This document shows positions 10,084 through 20,240 of a stretch of DNA of 64,000 nt, in pieces (the first letter of the stretch is position 1; each line of letters starts with the position of its first letter). Source of the DNA: Diphasiastrum complanatum (Eukaryota > Streptophyta > Lycopodiopsida > Lycopodiales > Lycopodiaceae); contig CM055097.1 in NCBI GenBank assembly GCA_029204225.1, positions 42,264,858 to 42,328,857 on the forward strand. Reading direction: 5' to 3'. Under the pieces are notes generated by a model, which was not told where the DNA came from, made no database searches, and worked only from the letters and a program-made list of their open reading frames with translations. The translations under genes were made by a program, and so were the position numbers.

Positions 10084-10865
10084 TTTTTGGTACCTGCTCC
10101 TGCCATCGTACCTGCTTTAAGTCTATCCATCACATCCACTTATGATCCGTCCACCGCATCTGCATCTGAATCCAATATGGATGCCCGCTCTGCTGTCGAA
10201 ACATTTGCGGTGAATCAACTACCCACAGTTGATTATACCCCTTCCAAACCTACTGAAGGCCTCTTTGCTTATGACATCAGCTTTATTTGACAAGAAATCA
10301 TCGGACTCAAAAGACAATTACACTTCTTTGAAATTGAGAACGGCAAGTTGGTTTTGGATCTTTGTGGGGTTAAAGAACGAATGGAGCAGCTTGAACAAGA
10401 AAATGTATATCTTAAGCAAAGGATTGTGGAACATATCCCTCAAAAGAATGTATTGGAGGAGACGTCGAACAAAATATCCAGCCTTGAGAAACAAGTGGAG
10501 GAAACGAAGACATGGGCAACGCGTCTCAAAAACAATGGTAAGGTCGAATCTTCAAGCTTGGTGTTATGAATTCTACACTAGAAGATGTCTTCTTCAAGCA
10601 AGAAAGAAGGGCTAAAAAAGCCTTTAATATCCGGGATAGAGGGATTCCTGACGGGGATAAGCCCATTGAAGAGGCAAAAGACCTGCTTTTAACTAAGCTC
10701 ACACACACCACGGATGGATTTGATACAGCTTGGAGAAGTAAGTTTGACCTTACACACAGACAATGGCAAGCCAGGAAACAAATTATCCAGGATGCAAATG
10801 CAAAAAATCAGCGGGTGGTTTTCATTGAAGGCAAACCAAAATTTTTTGATAAAATTTCTCAATAG
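10084..10865 (+). pseudogene. LINE ORF1 protein, copy C (frameshifted)
   Basis: A Pro/Ala/Ser-rich N-terminus (10084-10285), a coiled coil (10348-10569, KERMEQLEQENVYLKQRIV and further heptads), then a folded part (10566-10865) with NIRDRGIPDGDKPIEEAKDL and TTDGFDTAWRS, matching copy D. This order (coiled coil, RRM-like, C-terminal domain) is that of L1-type ORF1 RNA-binding proteins. Frameshifts lie near 10288 and 10565. Between AWRS and HRQWQARKQI a stretch present in copy D is missing. In intact relatives it would coat LINE RNA. Confidence 0.7.
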
Positions 10866-10929
10866 GGATTCGGGGCTCCCGGGCAAAGGAGTAGCCCAAG
10901 ATCCCCTCAGCCTTTACATACTGGTTTTT

Positions 10930-11580
10930 GGAATTGTAATGGCATACTATCATCTTCTTCAGCGGGTGATTTCCATTCTTTCATGCTGAAATGTGATATC
11001 CTTTTGTTAGCAGAGACTCATGAATCATTATATAGACCGCTCCCATCCATACAGGATTGCACCTGGCACTCAACGCATCGGCCATTTGTGAGAGAAAAGA
11101 CCTCTCGTGGTTCTGGTGGTGTTGCATGTCTCACCAAGGATGTTTTCAGTTCTCATTTTAAACTGGTCAAAAGTGATCCATTTGCACGCTTTATTTGGTT
11201 TAAGTTCTTTGGTCACTGTTTGGGGCTTTCTCAGGACCTCTTTCTTGCAGTTTGTTACTTTGCACCACAGACATCATCTTTTGCAGATTTTGGTGGTGAC
11301 CCTTTCCAGGCTCTCTCAGATGATATAGTCAGCTTTGCATAGCGAGGCCTTATTCTTTTAGCAGGAGATTTTAATGCTCGTACAAGCATCAGGCAGGCGA
11401 AGTTTCATGCAGAGAGTGAATTTCTACAGGTTCACACATTAGATATGGGCTTTGACAGGACCTCACAGGATGCAGATACTCCAGCTACCCACTTTGGAGA
11501 GCAGCTGATTGGTTTAGCAGAGGCCCATTCCTTAACTATTTTGAATGGCCTTCCTTGTTGGCCTTCATCATCTTATTTTA
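10930..11580 (+). pseudogene. LINE ORF2 endonuclease, copy C (truncated)
   Basis: APE-type endonuclease motifs occur in order: FWNCNGIL (about 10928), LLLAETHES (about 11010), GSGGVACL (about 11110), then LLAGDFNART after a stop at 11340 (about 11358). The catalytic residues in WNxNG, ETH and GDFN are visible. The domain ends at about 11575 (NGLPCWPSS) and is fused in frame to RT motifs, so the C-terminal third of the nuclease, with its SDH catalytic motif, is absent. It nicks target DNA to prime reverse transcription in intact elements. Confidence 0.8.
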
Positions 11581-12719
11581 CTCATTGTTGCTTTGTGGAT
11601 TTCCGCAAAGCCTTCGATTCTGTTCCGAGACACCTTTTACTCCAGCGCCTAGCATCGCTTGGCTTTTCTCAGGAGATCATTGATGCTATCGTCACATTGT
11701 ATGAGAGAGTGCTGGCTCGTTTTCAAGATGGTGATGGATGGTCCTCTTACATAAATAGTACAGTGGGAGTTAAGCAGGGATGTCCTTTGTCCCCTACTCT
11801 CTTTGCTCTATATATTGATGATCTTGAGCGGATTATTAGGGAAGAGGGTGGAGATGGTTGTCCGTTAGCAGATATGATTATCCCTATTCTACTATATGCG
11901 GATGACGTGATACTTCTATCGAGATCAGCATCTGGGCTTCCGCAACACCTTGATGCTTTATATACTTTCTGCCTGATATGGGGTTTGATGGTGAACATTG
12001 GTAAGACTAAGGTCATGGTGTTCAACACCAACCGACAGCATATGAGAGACACAGTGTTCTACTATGACGGGCTTCCACTGGAGATAGTAGCCTCATATAC
12101 ATACTTGGGTGTCCTTTTCACTAGTCCATTGCTCACTTTTAGACCAACTGCACTGTCTAGGCTCCGCAAGGGGCACTCTGCTCTTGTCCAGATGGAGAGG
12201 TTTTCCTCTATTTACTATGTACATGATCCTGATACGCGTTGTCGCCTTTCTTCTGCCACTGTCTCTCCGGTGGCTCTATATTCAGCAGAGACATGGTGTC
12301 CTGGCTTGTCCATAGATACTTGGAGTGATATTTCACGTTTGCAGATCCTTATGCTTAGCCGGATGATCCGTGCGAAGCAGTCAGTTCCCCATGATATCAT
12401 ATTGGCAGAGTTTGCCTCACCTCCACTGATTGTCGAGGCTATATTTCGGATTATCACATTCATTCATACAGTCTCGGAGCTTGATTCATCCAGATATGTT
12501 GTTGTAGCTTTCACATCCTCTCACACTCTAGCTAGTCAGCATACACACTTTTCCAGAAGAGGGATAGAGATGAGACTTCTGACAATGAGATGGACATTCC
12601 CATACGACAACCGAAGTTCCAGCCTCCTCTTCGCTCCTCCAGGCCCAAGGTTCTTCACCCGAGGCCAACACCTGCTTCTCACCATATCACGCAGCTTTTA
12701 TATCCACCTAGCCAGTTAG
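11445..12719 (+). pseudogene. LINE ORF2 reverse transcriptase, copy C (424-codon open frame)
   Basis: Open for 424 codons. Residues 1-46 are endonuclease; from residue 48 it is RT, with FRKAFDSVPR (53-62), QGCPLSPTLF (111-120) and the catalytic YADD (151-154), followed by thumb-like sequence to about residue 345. The RT segment before FRKAF is missing, and so is the CCHC finger. The last 80 residues look out of frame; an adjacent frame gives the charged tail seen in copy B. The catalytic core is intact, but without the finger base and nuclease activity is unlikely. Confidence 0.8.
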
Positions 12720-12905
12720 TTAACTTATTTCAGTTCTCTCTTTCCCTCTGTGTAGCTGGTGGTTAAGCTAGTGATATTGTACCCTCGACAGAGCTAGAGG
12801 TTAAGCTTTGTTTCTCTCTGTTTTCTAGTGCTAATTTAGCTTTTAGGAATAAGTCCTACGTGGACAATGCTCCTTCTTTTTTGATGTACTTTCTACTTGT
12901 CTTAT

Positions 12906-12940
12906 GTGCCCTTGGGCACTTGATAGACATTAATATAATT
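12906..12940 (+). promoter_or_regulatory. LINE 3'-terminal hairpin, copy C
   Basis: GTGCCC (12906-12911) is complementary to GGGCAC (12914-12919); with realistic loop size the stem is GTGCC/GGCAC. GACATTAATATAA follows. Relative to ATGCC/GGCAT in copy D, the outer pair changes from A-U to G-C. Confidence 0.6.
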
Positions 12941-12954
12941 CTAATTCTAATTCT

Positions 12955-13694
<740 letters not shown>

Positions 13695-13716
13695 CTTTCT
13701 TTCTTTCTTTCTTTCT
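13695..13716 (+). repeat. (CTTT)n tail of LINE copy G
   Basis: Five CTTT units after GACGTTAATAAAG. Copies D and E have the same tetranucleotide tail, whereas A, B and C have CT dinucleotides. Confidence 0.9.
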
Positions 13717-13910
13717 CCATTTGAGATCACAACAAACCGAACTGAAACCATAAGGAACCATATTGAACCATACTAAAGCGTTGCAGAATCATACTGAACC
13801 ATAGTAATAGTGAATCATGGCTGAAATTTTATATATATTCTGTTCTTTTTTTCTCAGCGTTTCTGGCCCAGAAACGCATTTCTGGGAAAGTTTTTGCCCA
13901 GAAACCCGAG
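13717..13910. mobile_element. Probable right part of the hAT-family element split by the LINE chain
   Basis: GAGATCACAACAAACCGAAC and irregular GAACCATACTGAA repeats resemble 29691-29810 of the hAT element at 29315-30669. The palindromes CGTTTCTGGCCCAGAAACG and TTTCTGGGAAAG...CCCAGAAA at 13851-13905 resemble hAT-family subterminal repeats. It lies where the right half of the 7863 element is expected. The exact end and a TSD matching GGATATAT were not found. Confidence 0.5.
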
Positions 13911-14292
13911 TATGAAGGTTTGAAATAGGAGGGGGTGGGGAATGGGGAGGAATTCAAGCCAAAAAGCACCAAAAGAGGAACTAAAAGATAATCAATAAGC
14001 CTTTTGATTTCCATGTGTTCGAGAGCAAATATTTTTTCGACATATAGGACGATATTGCTTCTGTGTTAGCTTCCAAAAATGAGGAAAATAGAGATTTTCA
14101 TAAGCAACATGAAGATGAAGACCACGACATTCAGCATCATACCCAGTGTTAATAAAAAACCAAAAACTTTTCTTTTTCTTCATCATTATGAGGTTTTTGT
14201 ACAATGTAGTTGGAAAAGAGACAAAAGCAACTACATGAAGAGAAGTACTAAGATAAGAAATCTGAGAATCAAGAGATTTTATCAAAGTGAAG

Positions 14293-14315
14293 GAGAGAGA
14301 CAGAAAGAAAGAAAG
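14293..14315 (-). repeat. (CTTT)n tail of LINE copy D
   Basis: On the minus strand GACATTAATAAAG is followed by CTTTCTTTCTTTCTG and a CT-rich run. Confidence 0.85.
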
Positions 14316-14811
14316 CTTTATTAATGTCTTTTCCATGCCAAAAGGCATATAAGACTAAAAGGTACATGTCAAGTGTGTGGTATCAATGGGAGCGCATAAC
14401 ACGTCTCCGAAACAATAAAGAAACTACATGTAAATAAATCACTAAGAAGTAAAAACTGAACCAAACTATGCTCTAAAGTGGGAAATGTAATGTATAAAAT
14501 CATGCTCCACTGGGGAAGAGAAATGATGTCATGCGAGCTGCTACAAGAAGTATAGTGGGGGTGTGCTGCTGGCGTCGTCTAGAAGACTCTCGAAGAGATG
14601 TACGTCTCGGTCTGGTAGACCGGATAGCTCGGGCCACAACATGACTTTGACTAATACACTGTCTCTGATCTTTGTGTGTAAGTGCGTGTGCATGTGTATC
14701 ATCGTCATCGTCATCGTCGTCATCCCCGACGTCAGCGTGCTTTGAATCTGTCTTGGGTCTCCTCTTGGAAGAGAATGATGTGATCTAGAGCTGTGGCGCT
14801 GGGTGACTCTG

Positions 14812-15240
14812 CTAATCTGTCTGACATAAGTCCTGTCGTAGGAGGAACATCTCTCGTACCATAAGCGCGACACAACGTGGATCCTCATATGTGATGAGTG
14901 AGCGCAATGTAACAGGCATATCTCGGAATAAACAATGATATCTCCCTCTGATCTCGTAATAGATAGGGCATCGGAAGATGAAGTGCTCCTCATACTCTAC
15001 CTCATGTAAAGAGCATAACTTACAGATCCTCTCCTCTCTCAGAATACCCTGGAACCATCCGGACTCAATCCCAAGCAAATGTGAAGAAATATGAAGCTGA
15101 CCAAGTATGAACCTGAGGCCATGAGACAGTCCAGAAGCCAGATAGTGTGGTAAAATAGGGAACCCGGCTATATCCAACCCCAAGAAATGAGTCTGATAGT
15201 AGTAAAGTTTGACCCCTAGGCCATTGTAAATGGCTAGCTC
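14812..15240 (-). pseudogene. LINE ORF2 C-terminus fused to endonuclease, copy D
   Basis: The second half of a 242-codon open frame (15540-14812). Residues 1-108 are endonuclease (GDFN at 43-46). From about 112 it reads YYYQTHFLGLDIAGFPIL, as in copies A, B and E. The finger is ICKLCSLHEVEYEEHFIFRC with C173, C176, H186 and C191. No stop interrupts the join, so a nuclease-finger fusion could have been translated. Confidence 0.8.
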
Positions 15241-15851
15241 ATGAGCTTCTCCTAGCTGTAGCAAGTACTCTCCATAAGTAGTAACAGGTCCCAAACTGTC
15301 GTCAAATGTCCTGGTAACTCCTAACTCGTCTCCGTCAAGATCTCGTAAACGAAGATGATCAGTGATATCATGGAAATCCGACTGTCGTGAGGTTGTCCTG
15401 GCATTAAAATCACCAGTGAGAAGTACATGTCCCCACTCTGCATATCTGACCACATCCATAGAAAGATCCAGAAAAGGTGACCCAGTATTATCAACAAAGG
15501 AAGAGGACTCAAGTAGAAAGTAACAAGCTACAATGAACAAGTCTCTGTCTAGCCAATGCCATGTCTATCAATACGGAGCCAAATATAACGTGCATGCTCG
15601 TCATGCCTGACAAACTCAATGATAGGACGCAGGGACTCCATGTACAAGCAAGCAACTCCACCTGAGCCTTTCCCGGTCATGGATCTAGTCTTTGGCCTAT
15701 AAACTGAATCCCATCTGTATCCCAAAAAGGTAGGAAGACCTCTCTCCTGGCTCTCATGAGTCTCCATAAAGCACAACAAATCTCTCCCCACAATGAAACC
15801 TGTCAAATCTCCAGTTGCTGACAATGAATGGATATTATTACAATTCCACAC
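15210..15851 (-). pseudogene. LINE ORF2 endonuclease, copy D
   Basis: Starts MWNCNNIHSL (15851), then LLCFMETHES, SGGVACLY and DEHARYIWLRI. After a frameshift near 15545 it continues FIVACYFLLESSSF and VLLTGDFNARTTSR. The metal-binding and catalytic motifs WNxN, ETH and GDFN are present. The frame passes NGLGVKLYYYQTHF at about 15210, beyond which it is C-terminal LINE sequence, so the SDH motif and entire RT are missing. Confidence 0.8.
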
Positions 15852-15914
15852 CCCAATCCGTAAGCGGTGTGGGTGGGGCCCCGGGATGCTCCCATACCCG
15901 GGGACCCCAATTCC

Positions 15915-16929
15915 CTATCTTTGGGAACTGCTGGATACATGATCAACATAGCAGACCTGACCATCTCTGTAAATAACTCGGCTACCCGACGCTTTAGCTT
16001 CCTGGAAAGCTTTATGCCTTTCTTCCACCTGGATATAGGTAAGGTCATCATCCATGTAAATAGAAGTGCCATGTAGTTTGGCACGGCATTGTAAGGCAGC
16101 CCTACGAGTCTCCAGTGAATTAAAGCGAATTAGCAAGGTGGCATTGTCCCGCGTGGTTCTCCAAGCTGAATCTAGACCGTCAGTGTTGTGAGCTAGTGTA
16201 ATCTCAAGAAAATGCTTTGCTTCATCAAGTGCATTTTGGCTGTCAGTATTGCCACGTACTCTAATGTTGAGAGATTTATGTGCTCGGGACTTTTCTTCGG
16301 CAAGAGTAGCTGAAATAACGGATGAAATAGGAGCATTTGGCTGACTACCTTTTTGCAACACCGTTGCCCAAGAAAGGGTTTCTTTGAGGTGCTGAATGAT
16401 CTTGGATTCTAGTTCTTGGATCTTTGTCGTCGTGTGTGATGAGGAGCCTTGCTTCTCTTGGGCGCTTTCGAGAGATTTAACTCTTTCCTCCAACAGGCCC
16501 TTCTGTCCTGTAATCTGCTTCAATGACTCCGTAAGGAGACCCACTTCATTTCTCAATGCTCTAAACTCTTGCCCGATTTCCTCCAAAACCTGCCAGTTCG
16601 GAATGAATTGATCCCTGACCTTAGAACTGCTGTAGAGTTCGTGTGGATTTGGAGTGATGAGCCAACGGATTGGAAAGAGTGACAGAACTGGAGCTGGAGC
16701 TGCGTAATGAGACATGGGAGCTGGAAGTGGCCTCAGGTTTAGAGGGCTTCTGCGCATCGGCATCGACAGCGGCATCAACATTTGCAGTGGCAGGATAAAG
16801 AATCGCGGCAGCAGCTGCATTTATTGACAGCTGTTGTTGCAGCTCAACAACATCATCCTGCTGCACAGCAGCAGCGAAGGAGTGCTGTAGATAACCAATC
16901 TCGTGGAGGTGCCATATGCTTTGATGCAC
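15915..16929 (-). pseudogene. LINE ORF1 protein, copy D
   Basis: The main open frame is 16820-15915 (301 codons). A frame starting at 16929 (MHQSIWHLHE) overlaps its first part and probably holds the true N-terminus before a frameshift. Features in order: Ala/Pro/Ser-rich N-terminus; coiled coil at about residues 80-170 (LTESLKQITGQKGLLEERV); RRM-like fold from KSLNIRVRG to LLIRFNSLETRRAALQ; and a C-terminal domain (IYMDDDLTYIQVEERHKAF, VIYRDGQVCYVD). This is L1-type ORF1 architecture. It ends about 60 bp before the ORF2 endonuclease starts. Confidence 0.75.
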
Positions 16930-16991
16930 CTGAACCTATAAACTTTCACCTGCCGAGAATATATTCATGATGAAGTCCTGGAGCGAGTCTG

Positions 16992-17039
16992 GACCGGAGC
17001 TCCCACTTATTCTACACCTCTCAAGTCATTTCACAAAGT

Positions 17040-17079
<40 letters not shown>

Positions 17080-17084
17080 GTTTC

Positions 17085-17124
<40 letters not shown>

Positions 17125-17137
17125 GGATAGGGAAAGT

Positions 17138-17198
<61 letters not shown>
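16992..17198 (-). rRNA. 25S (28S-type) rRNA fragment, 5' junction near the R2 target site
   Basis: The minus strand from 17198 reads AGGTAGCCAAATGCCTCGTC, then the universally conserved CATGAATGGATTAACGAGAT, AACCACAGCCAAGGGAACGG, CCTGTTGAGCTTGACTCTAG and GTGTAGAATAAGTGGGAGC, diverging near 16992. About 207 bp match large-subunit rRNA closely. The upstream edge lies within 3 nt of the position where R2 elements insert (AAGG|TAGCC). It is an isolated fragment, not a gene, and sits at the 5' end of LINE copy D in the same orientation. Confidence 0.9.
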
Positions 17199-17436
17199 CA
17201 GCGTGTAATGACTCCACTGATGTAGCAGTAAATTTCTGATTTGTAGCAAACTTGTTAGCAATGATCTTTGAAGTCACATGAGATACTTCCAAAAGCAGCA
17301 ATTGCTTCCTAGCAATCCGACCATGTGCATGCTGCCTTGCATGTGTAGCAATGACTTCCAACAGCGATTGACAACCTCGGAGCCAAGTCTGCAACCAGCA
17401 CCGCCAGATTGATCGATAACCTCTCCAACTCATCAA
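17173..17436 (-). other. Unrecognised 87-codon open frame between RT fragment and rRNA
   Basis: Open frame MMSWRGYRSIWRCWL... running into the rRNA sequence. Its last dozen codons read rRNA, so it is not a natural gene as it stands. The part at 17200-17430 matches neither the LINE nor rRNA that I can see. It could be part of another element whose 3' end met the rRNA. Confidence 0.3.
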
Positions 17437-17640
17437 TTTAGAGCCTGAAGAGAGTAGGTGAAAGGGAGCAACCTTGTTTCACCCCTATGGTACTCAATAT
17501 ATGCTCAAAAAGCCCCAAGTCACCTCTAAATCGTCCCAAGACCCTCTCAAATAAAGCCATGATAGCAAGTACCTTATCCGTGGAGAATCCCAAGACATAG
17601 TTCCAACAACTATTATCTGTAGCAGCCTTGGTCACCTATC
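17430..17640 (-). pseudogene. LINE RT fragment (CT-tailed family)
   Basis: Reads VLGFSTDKVLAIMALFERV, FEHILSTIGVKQGCSLSPTLF, then IDELERL, aligning with copy C (LGFSQEIIDAIVTLYERV, STVGVKQGCPLSPTLF, IDDLERI). It covers only the fingers and palm before the YADD motif, on the strand opposite to the next fragment at 17920. Too short to be active. Confidence 0.75.
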
Positions 17641-17919
17641 ATGCATAAAGTTTCATTCCCAAGGGAATAATGCTTCCCTTGCAAAGTTAGCTTGGAATGG
17701 GTTTCCTAACTACCCACTCTTAACTAACCACACCTAGATTAACCACAAGCAAATATGCAAGAATAGACAAGGGTATCTTACACCTCTCTCACCTCTCTAA
17801 AAACACAAGTAGTAAGCAAAAGCAATTAATTAGTAAGCATACATAAAATGAAAAAGCAAGAAAAGAGAGAAATGAGAGAGTAAGCCTCCTTCACTGAAGG
17901 CATTGGTTCTCCATGTAGT
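17641..17919. other. No supported feature
   Basis: AT-rich spacer with A/G-rich stretches near 17850 and no recognisable coding or repeat structure. Confidence 0.4.
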
Positions 17920-19366
17920 GATTTATCAACAGATATTATTTGATACTCAGAGGGGATACATTTTTCTCACAGGTGACCTCAATGCCAGGACAGCCTCTCC
18001 CCAAGTGAATTTTCACTCAGTTGATGATCAGCTTCGCACCCAAGCTCTTGATTGTGATGAGTTGGGAGTCACCAGGACTTTTGATGATGTATTGGGCCCT
18101 GTCATTTCCTATGGTGTTTATTTGCTGCAGCTTGGGGAGGCACATAAGCTAGCCATTTATACTGGTCTGGCTTGTTGGCCCACTTCAGAAGGCTTGACAT
18201 GTCATCCACATAGTGTTGGTTAGAGCATCGTGGATTACCTCATGGGATCACCCTCCTCCATCCCCCTTATTTTTGACTTTAGTATATCTCCTACCACTCT
18301 ATCTGACCACTCTTTCCTCTCTTTCCACCTTGGTGCACTTGCACATCATCATTCGCCTCTTTATCCTATCATTGATCGTGCTCTAAGGTATATATTTGAC
18401 CATGTCTACATACTGCTCTACCTTGAATCTCTTACCTTCTTGCTTCATCAGCTCTCTCATGATAGTCCTCTTGATGCGCAAGCCACCTTCCTCTCTTTGA
18501 TCCTTGATACTGCTGCCTCTCTCTCTTTCCCTTCTAAACCTTTTCGCTACAAATCAACCTCACCTTGGCCCCACTCGCCAACCTTGGTATGATGATGAAT
18601 GTCATCACCTTCATCTGCAAGTCATCCGAGCACATTCTAAGACTACACATCTTCTTCACACCACTGGTTGTCTCTACCATAGTGTGCTTCAACGCAAAGA
18701 GTGTGCTTATGATATATCTGAAGAGAGACTTGTTAACCTGCTGTTCAGCTCTTCTTCAGGCGATTTTTAGGGTGAGTGCATCCCCCCCCCCCCCAAATAA
18801 AAAAAAAAAATCCTATCAGACTTAGAGTCTTGGAATGTGTATGCCACCACCCTTTATACCATACCTACTAACACTCCCATCTCTATTTCTCCTCGCCCGT
18901 CTGAGTTCTCATTTTTCACCTTTGAAATGTACTAGTAGAGATCCGATCGTACACGTGATATTTGAAGATCTCGAGTCCGAGTTACTAATTCATGCCGCCG
19001 ATATTATGCTTTCTACGATCCTGGCCACATTACTTGTCTCTGGCTTCCCTCCATCCTGGTGTACCAATATCATCCATCCCATCCATAAAAGTGGTGATCC
19101 CATGAAACCTGAGAATCGCCGTACTATTATGATTGGTCAAGTGATGGTGAAGTTGTATGGCACAATTCTTTAGTGAGCTGTGAGTTCTGAGGCAGAGTCC
19201 AGGAGATTATTTTCTATGGGTCAGGCTGGATTCAGGGCTGATCCTTCTACCACTGACCATATTCTCACCATCATAGCTATCATTGAGGAGGCGAGGCATA
19301 GACGTGAGAGTCTTTTGTTGCTTTGTAGATTTTCGTAAAGCCTTTGATTTTGTCCCACGCTCTTTA
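17920..19366 (+). pseudogene. LINE ORF2 endonuclease to early RT, copy F
   Basis: Plus strand: YIFLTGDLNARTASP (about 17955; GDFN with Asp-Leu-Asn), ELGVTRTFDDVLGPV, then VDYLMGSPSSIPLIFDF and LSDHSFLSFHLG at about 18230-18335, giving the SDH catalytic motif missing from copies C and D. The endonuclease-RT linker follows, then PPSWCTNIIHPIHKSGDP, ENRRTIMIGQVMVKLYGTI (RT start, about 19050-19170), MGQAGFRADPSTTDHI and a degraded FRKAFDFVPR ending near 19366. Many frameshifts. It supplies the middle of ORF2 for the family. RT palm and finger are absent. Confidence 0.8.
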
Positions 19367-19369
19367 CTC

Positions 19370-19645
19370 ATCTCAGGGTAAAAGTGGCATACAGCCAAAA
19401 AGAGGTCTCTGTCAAAACCAATAATTGTCCTGAAATACGGAGCCACATGAATCGTGCATGCTCATCCTGACTAAGGAGCTTTATGTATGGTGATAATGGG
19501 TCCCTAAAAAGACATGCAACCCCACCAAAACATCTATTGCTCGAGGATATCATCTCAGCTCTGTACACCAAAAATCAACTGAAATTGTTCTGGTAAACCT
19601 CTCTCTGGGCTCTCATGAGTCTCTGTAAAAAGTAGAATATGAATA
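19370..19645 (-). pseudogene. LINE endonuclease N-terminal fragment in inverted orientation
   Basis: Minus strand: FTETHESPERGLPEQF, GGVACLFRDPLSPYI, QDEHARFMWLRISGQ and LFLAVCHFYPE. This matches copy D (ETHESQERGLPTF, GGVACLYMESLRPII, DEHARYIWLRI). It meets the plus-strand RT fragment at 19366-19370 with almost no spacer. Either a rearranged copy or two separate insertions. Confidence 0.75.
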
Positions 19646-19788
19646 TAGTAATTTTTGGAACTTGAGATAGTGTTGGATTAGAGAGAAAAGGGTTTGTTGA
19701 AACATTGCATCCTTGAGTACTTGATTAGGTAGGAAGAATTTTCCTAACTTTATTTCTCTAAGGACATAAATGATTGAGGGAGAGAGTA

Positions 19789-20240
19789 TGTTACATCCAT
19801 CACTAATTGTGAGTAGTCCATGTCTAAGCCTCAGGTTAGGTGAAACTTGGTGAGATTATGCTCTAATTAAACATTAGCACTCAAGGTGAGCTATTGTCAG
19901 CTATAACTGGATTGGTAACACCCGAACCAAGGGGACACCCAAACTGGACGTGGGAGTAGCTTCACAACAAGCACCTGAGACATGTGCCCCTGGGTTGTGG
20001 CTATATAAGAGGTACTGGCAGCTTTGGATCATCCAAATCAATTGGGGGCTTGAACTAATGAAAGCTCCTAGTGATTGTTTGGACTAGGCAAGGCACCTCT
20101 CCAATAGGGTGGACTATGGCGGTATGGAAAACCATGGCTATAGCTTGATAGATCAGTCAACAATGCCAATGCACTCTCTCAAGCTTCAGGGTGATCATGG
20201 GTTCCTAGTCTGCAATTGCTAATTGATCATATGTTTGGTG
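19789..20240 (+). repeat. LTR-like segment (TGTTA-Y-R-TCC family)
   Basis: GATTGAGGGAGAGAGTA (polypurine-like) is followed at 19789 by TGTTACATCC, the same start as the gypsy LTRs at 43647 (TGTTATGTCC) and 56594 (TGTTACGTCC). A TATA box (CTATATAAG) lies at 20001, about 210 bp in. The 3' boundary is a guess. Probably a decayed gypsy 3' or solo LTR. Confidence 0.45.

Larger units (their letters stand above)
14316..16991 (-). mobile_element. CT-tailed LINE copy D (reverse transcriptase absent)
   Basis: Minus-strand copy with ORF1 (16929-15915), endonuclease (15851-about 15210) and the CCHC finger (about 15030-14960), then a 3' UTR ending in ATGCC-TTTT-GGCAT (14348-14335) and GACATTAATAAAG. The endonuclease frame runs directly into C-terminal sequence at about 15210, so the whole RT is deleted. 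At the 5' end it joins 25S rRNA sequence near 16991. It supplies the best ORF1 in the window. Confidence 0.85.

Noticed and set aside
17191-17198. An R2 element inserted in rDNA
   Set aside because: The rRNA edge is at the right place, but no R2-type zinc fingers, RT or restriction-like endonuclease are visible and the rRNA is present on one side only. Kept as a chimera with an open question.
17920-19645. Twin-primed LINE insertion
   Set aside because: The order and orientation of fragments and the lack of a 3' tail do not fit a 5' inversion.
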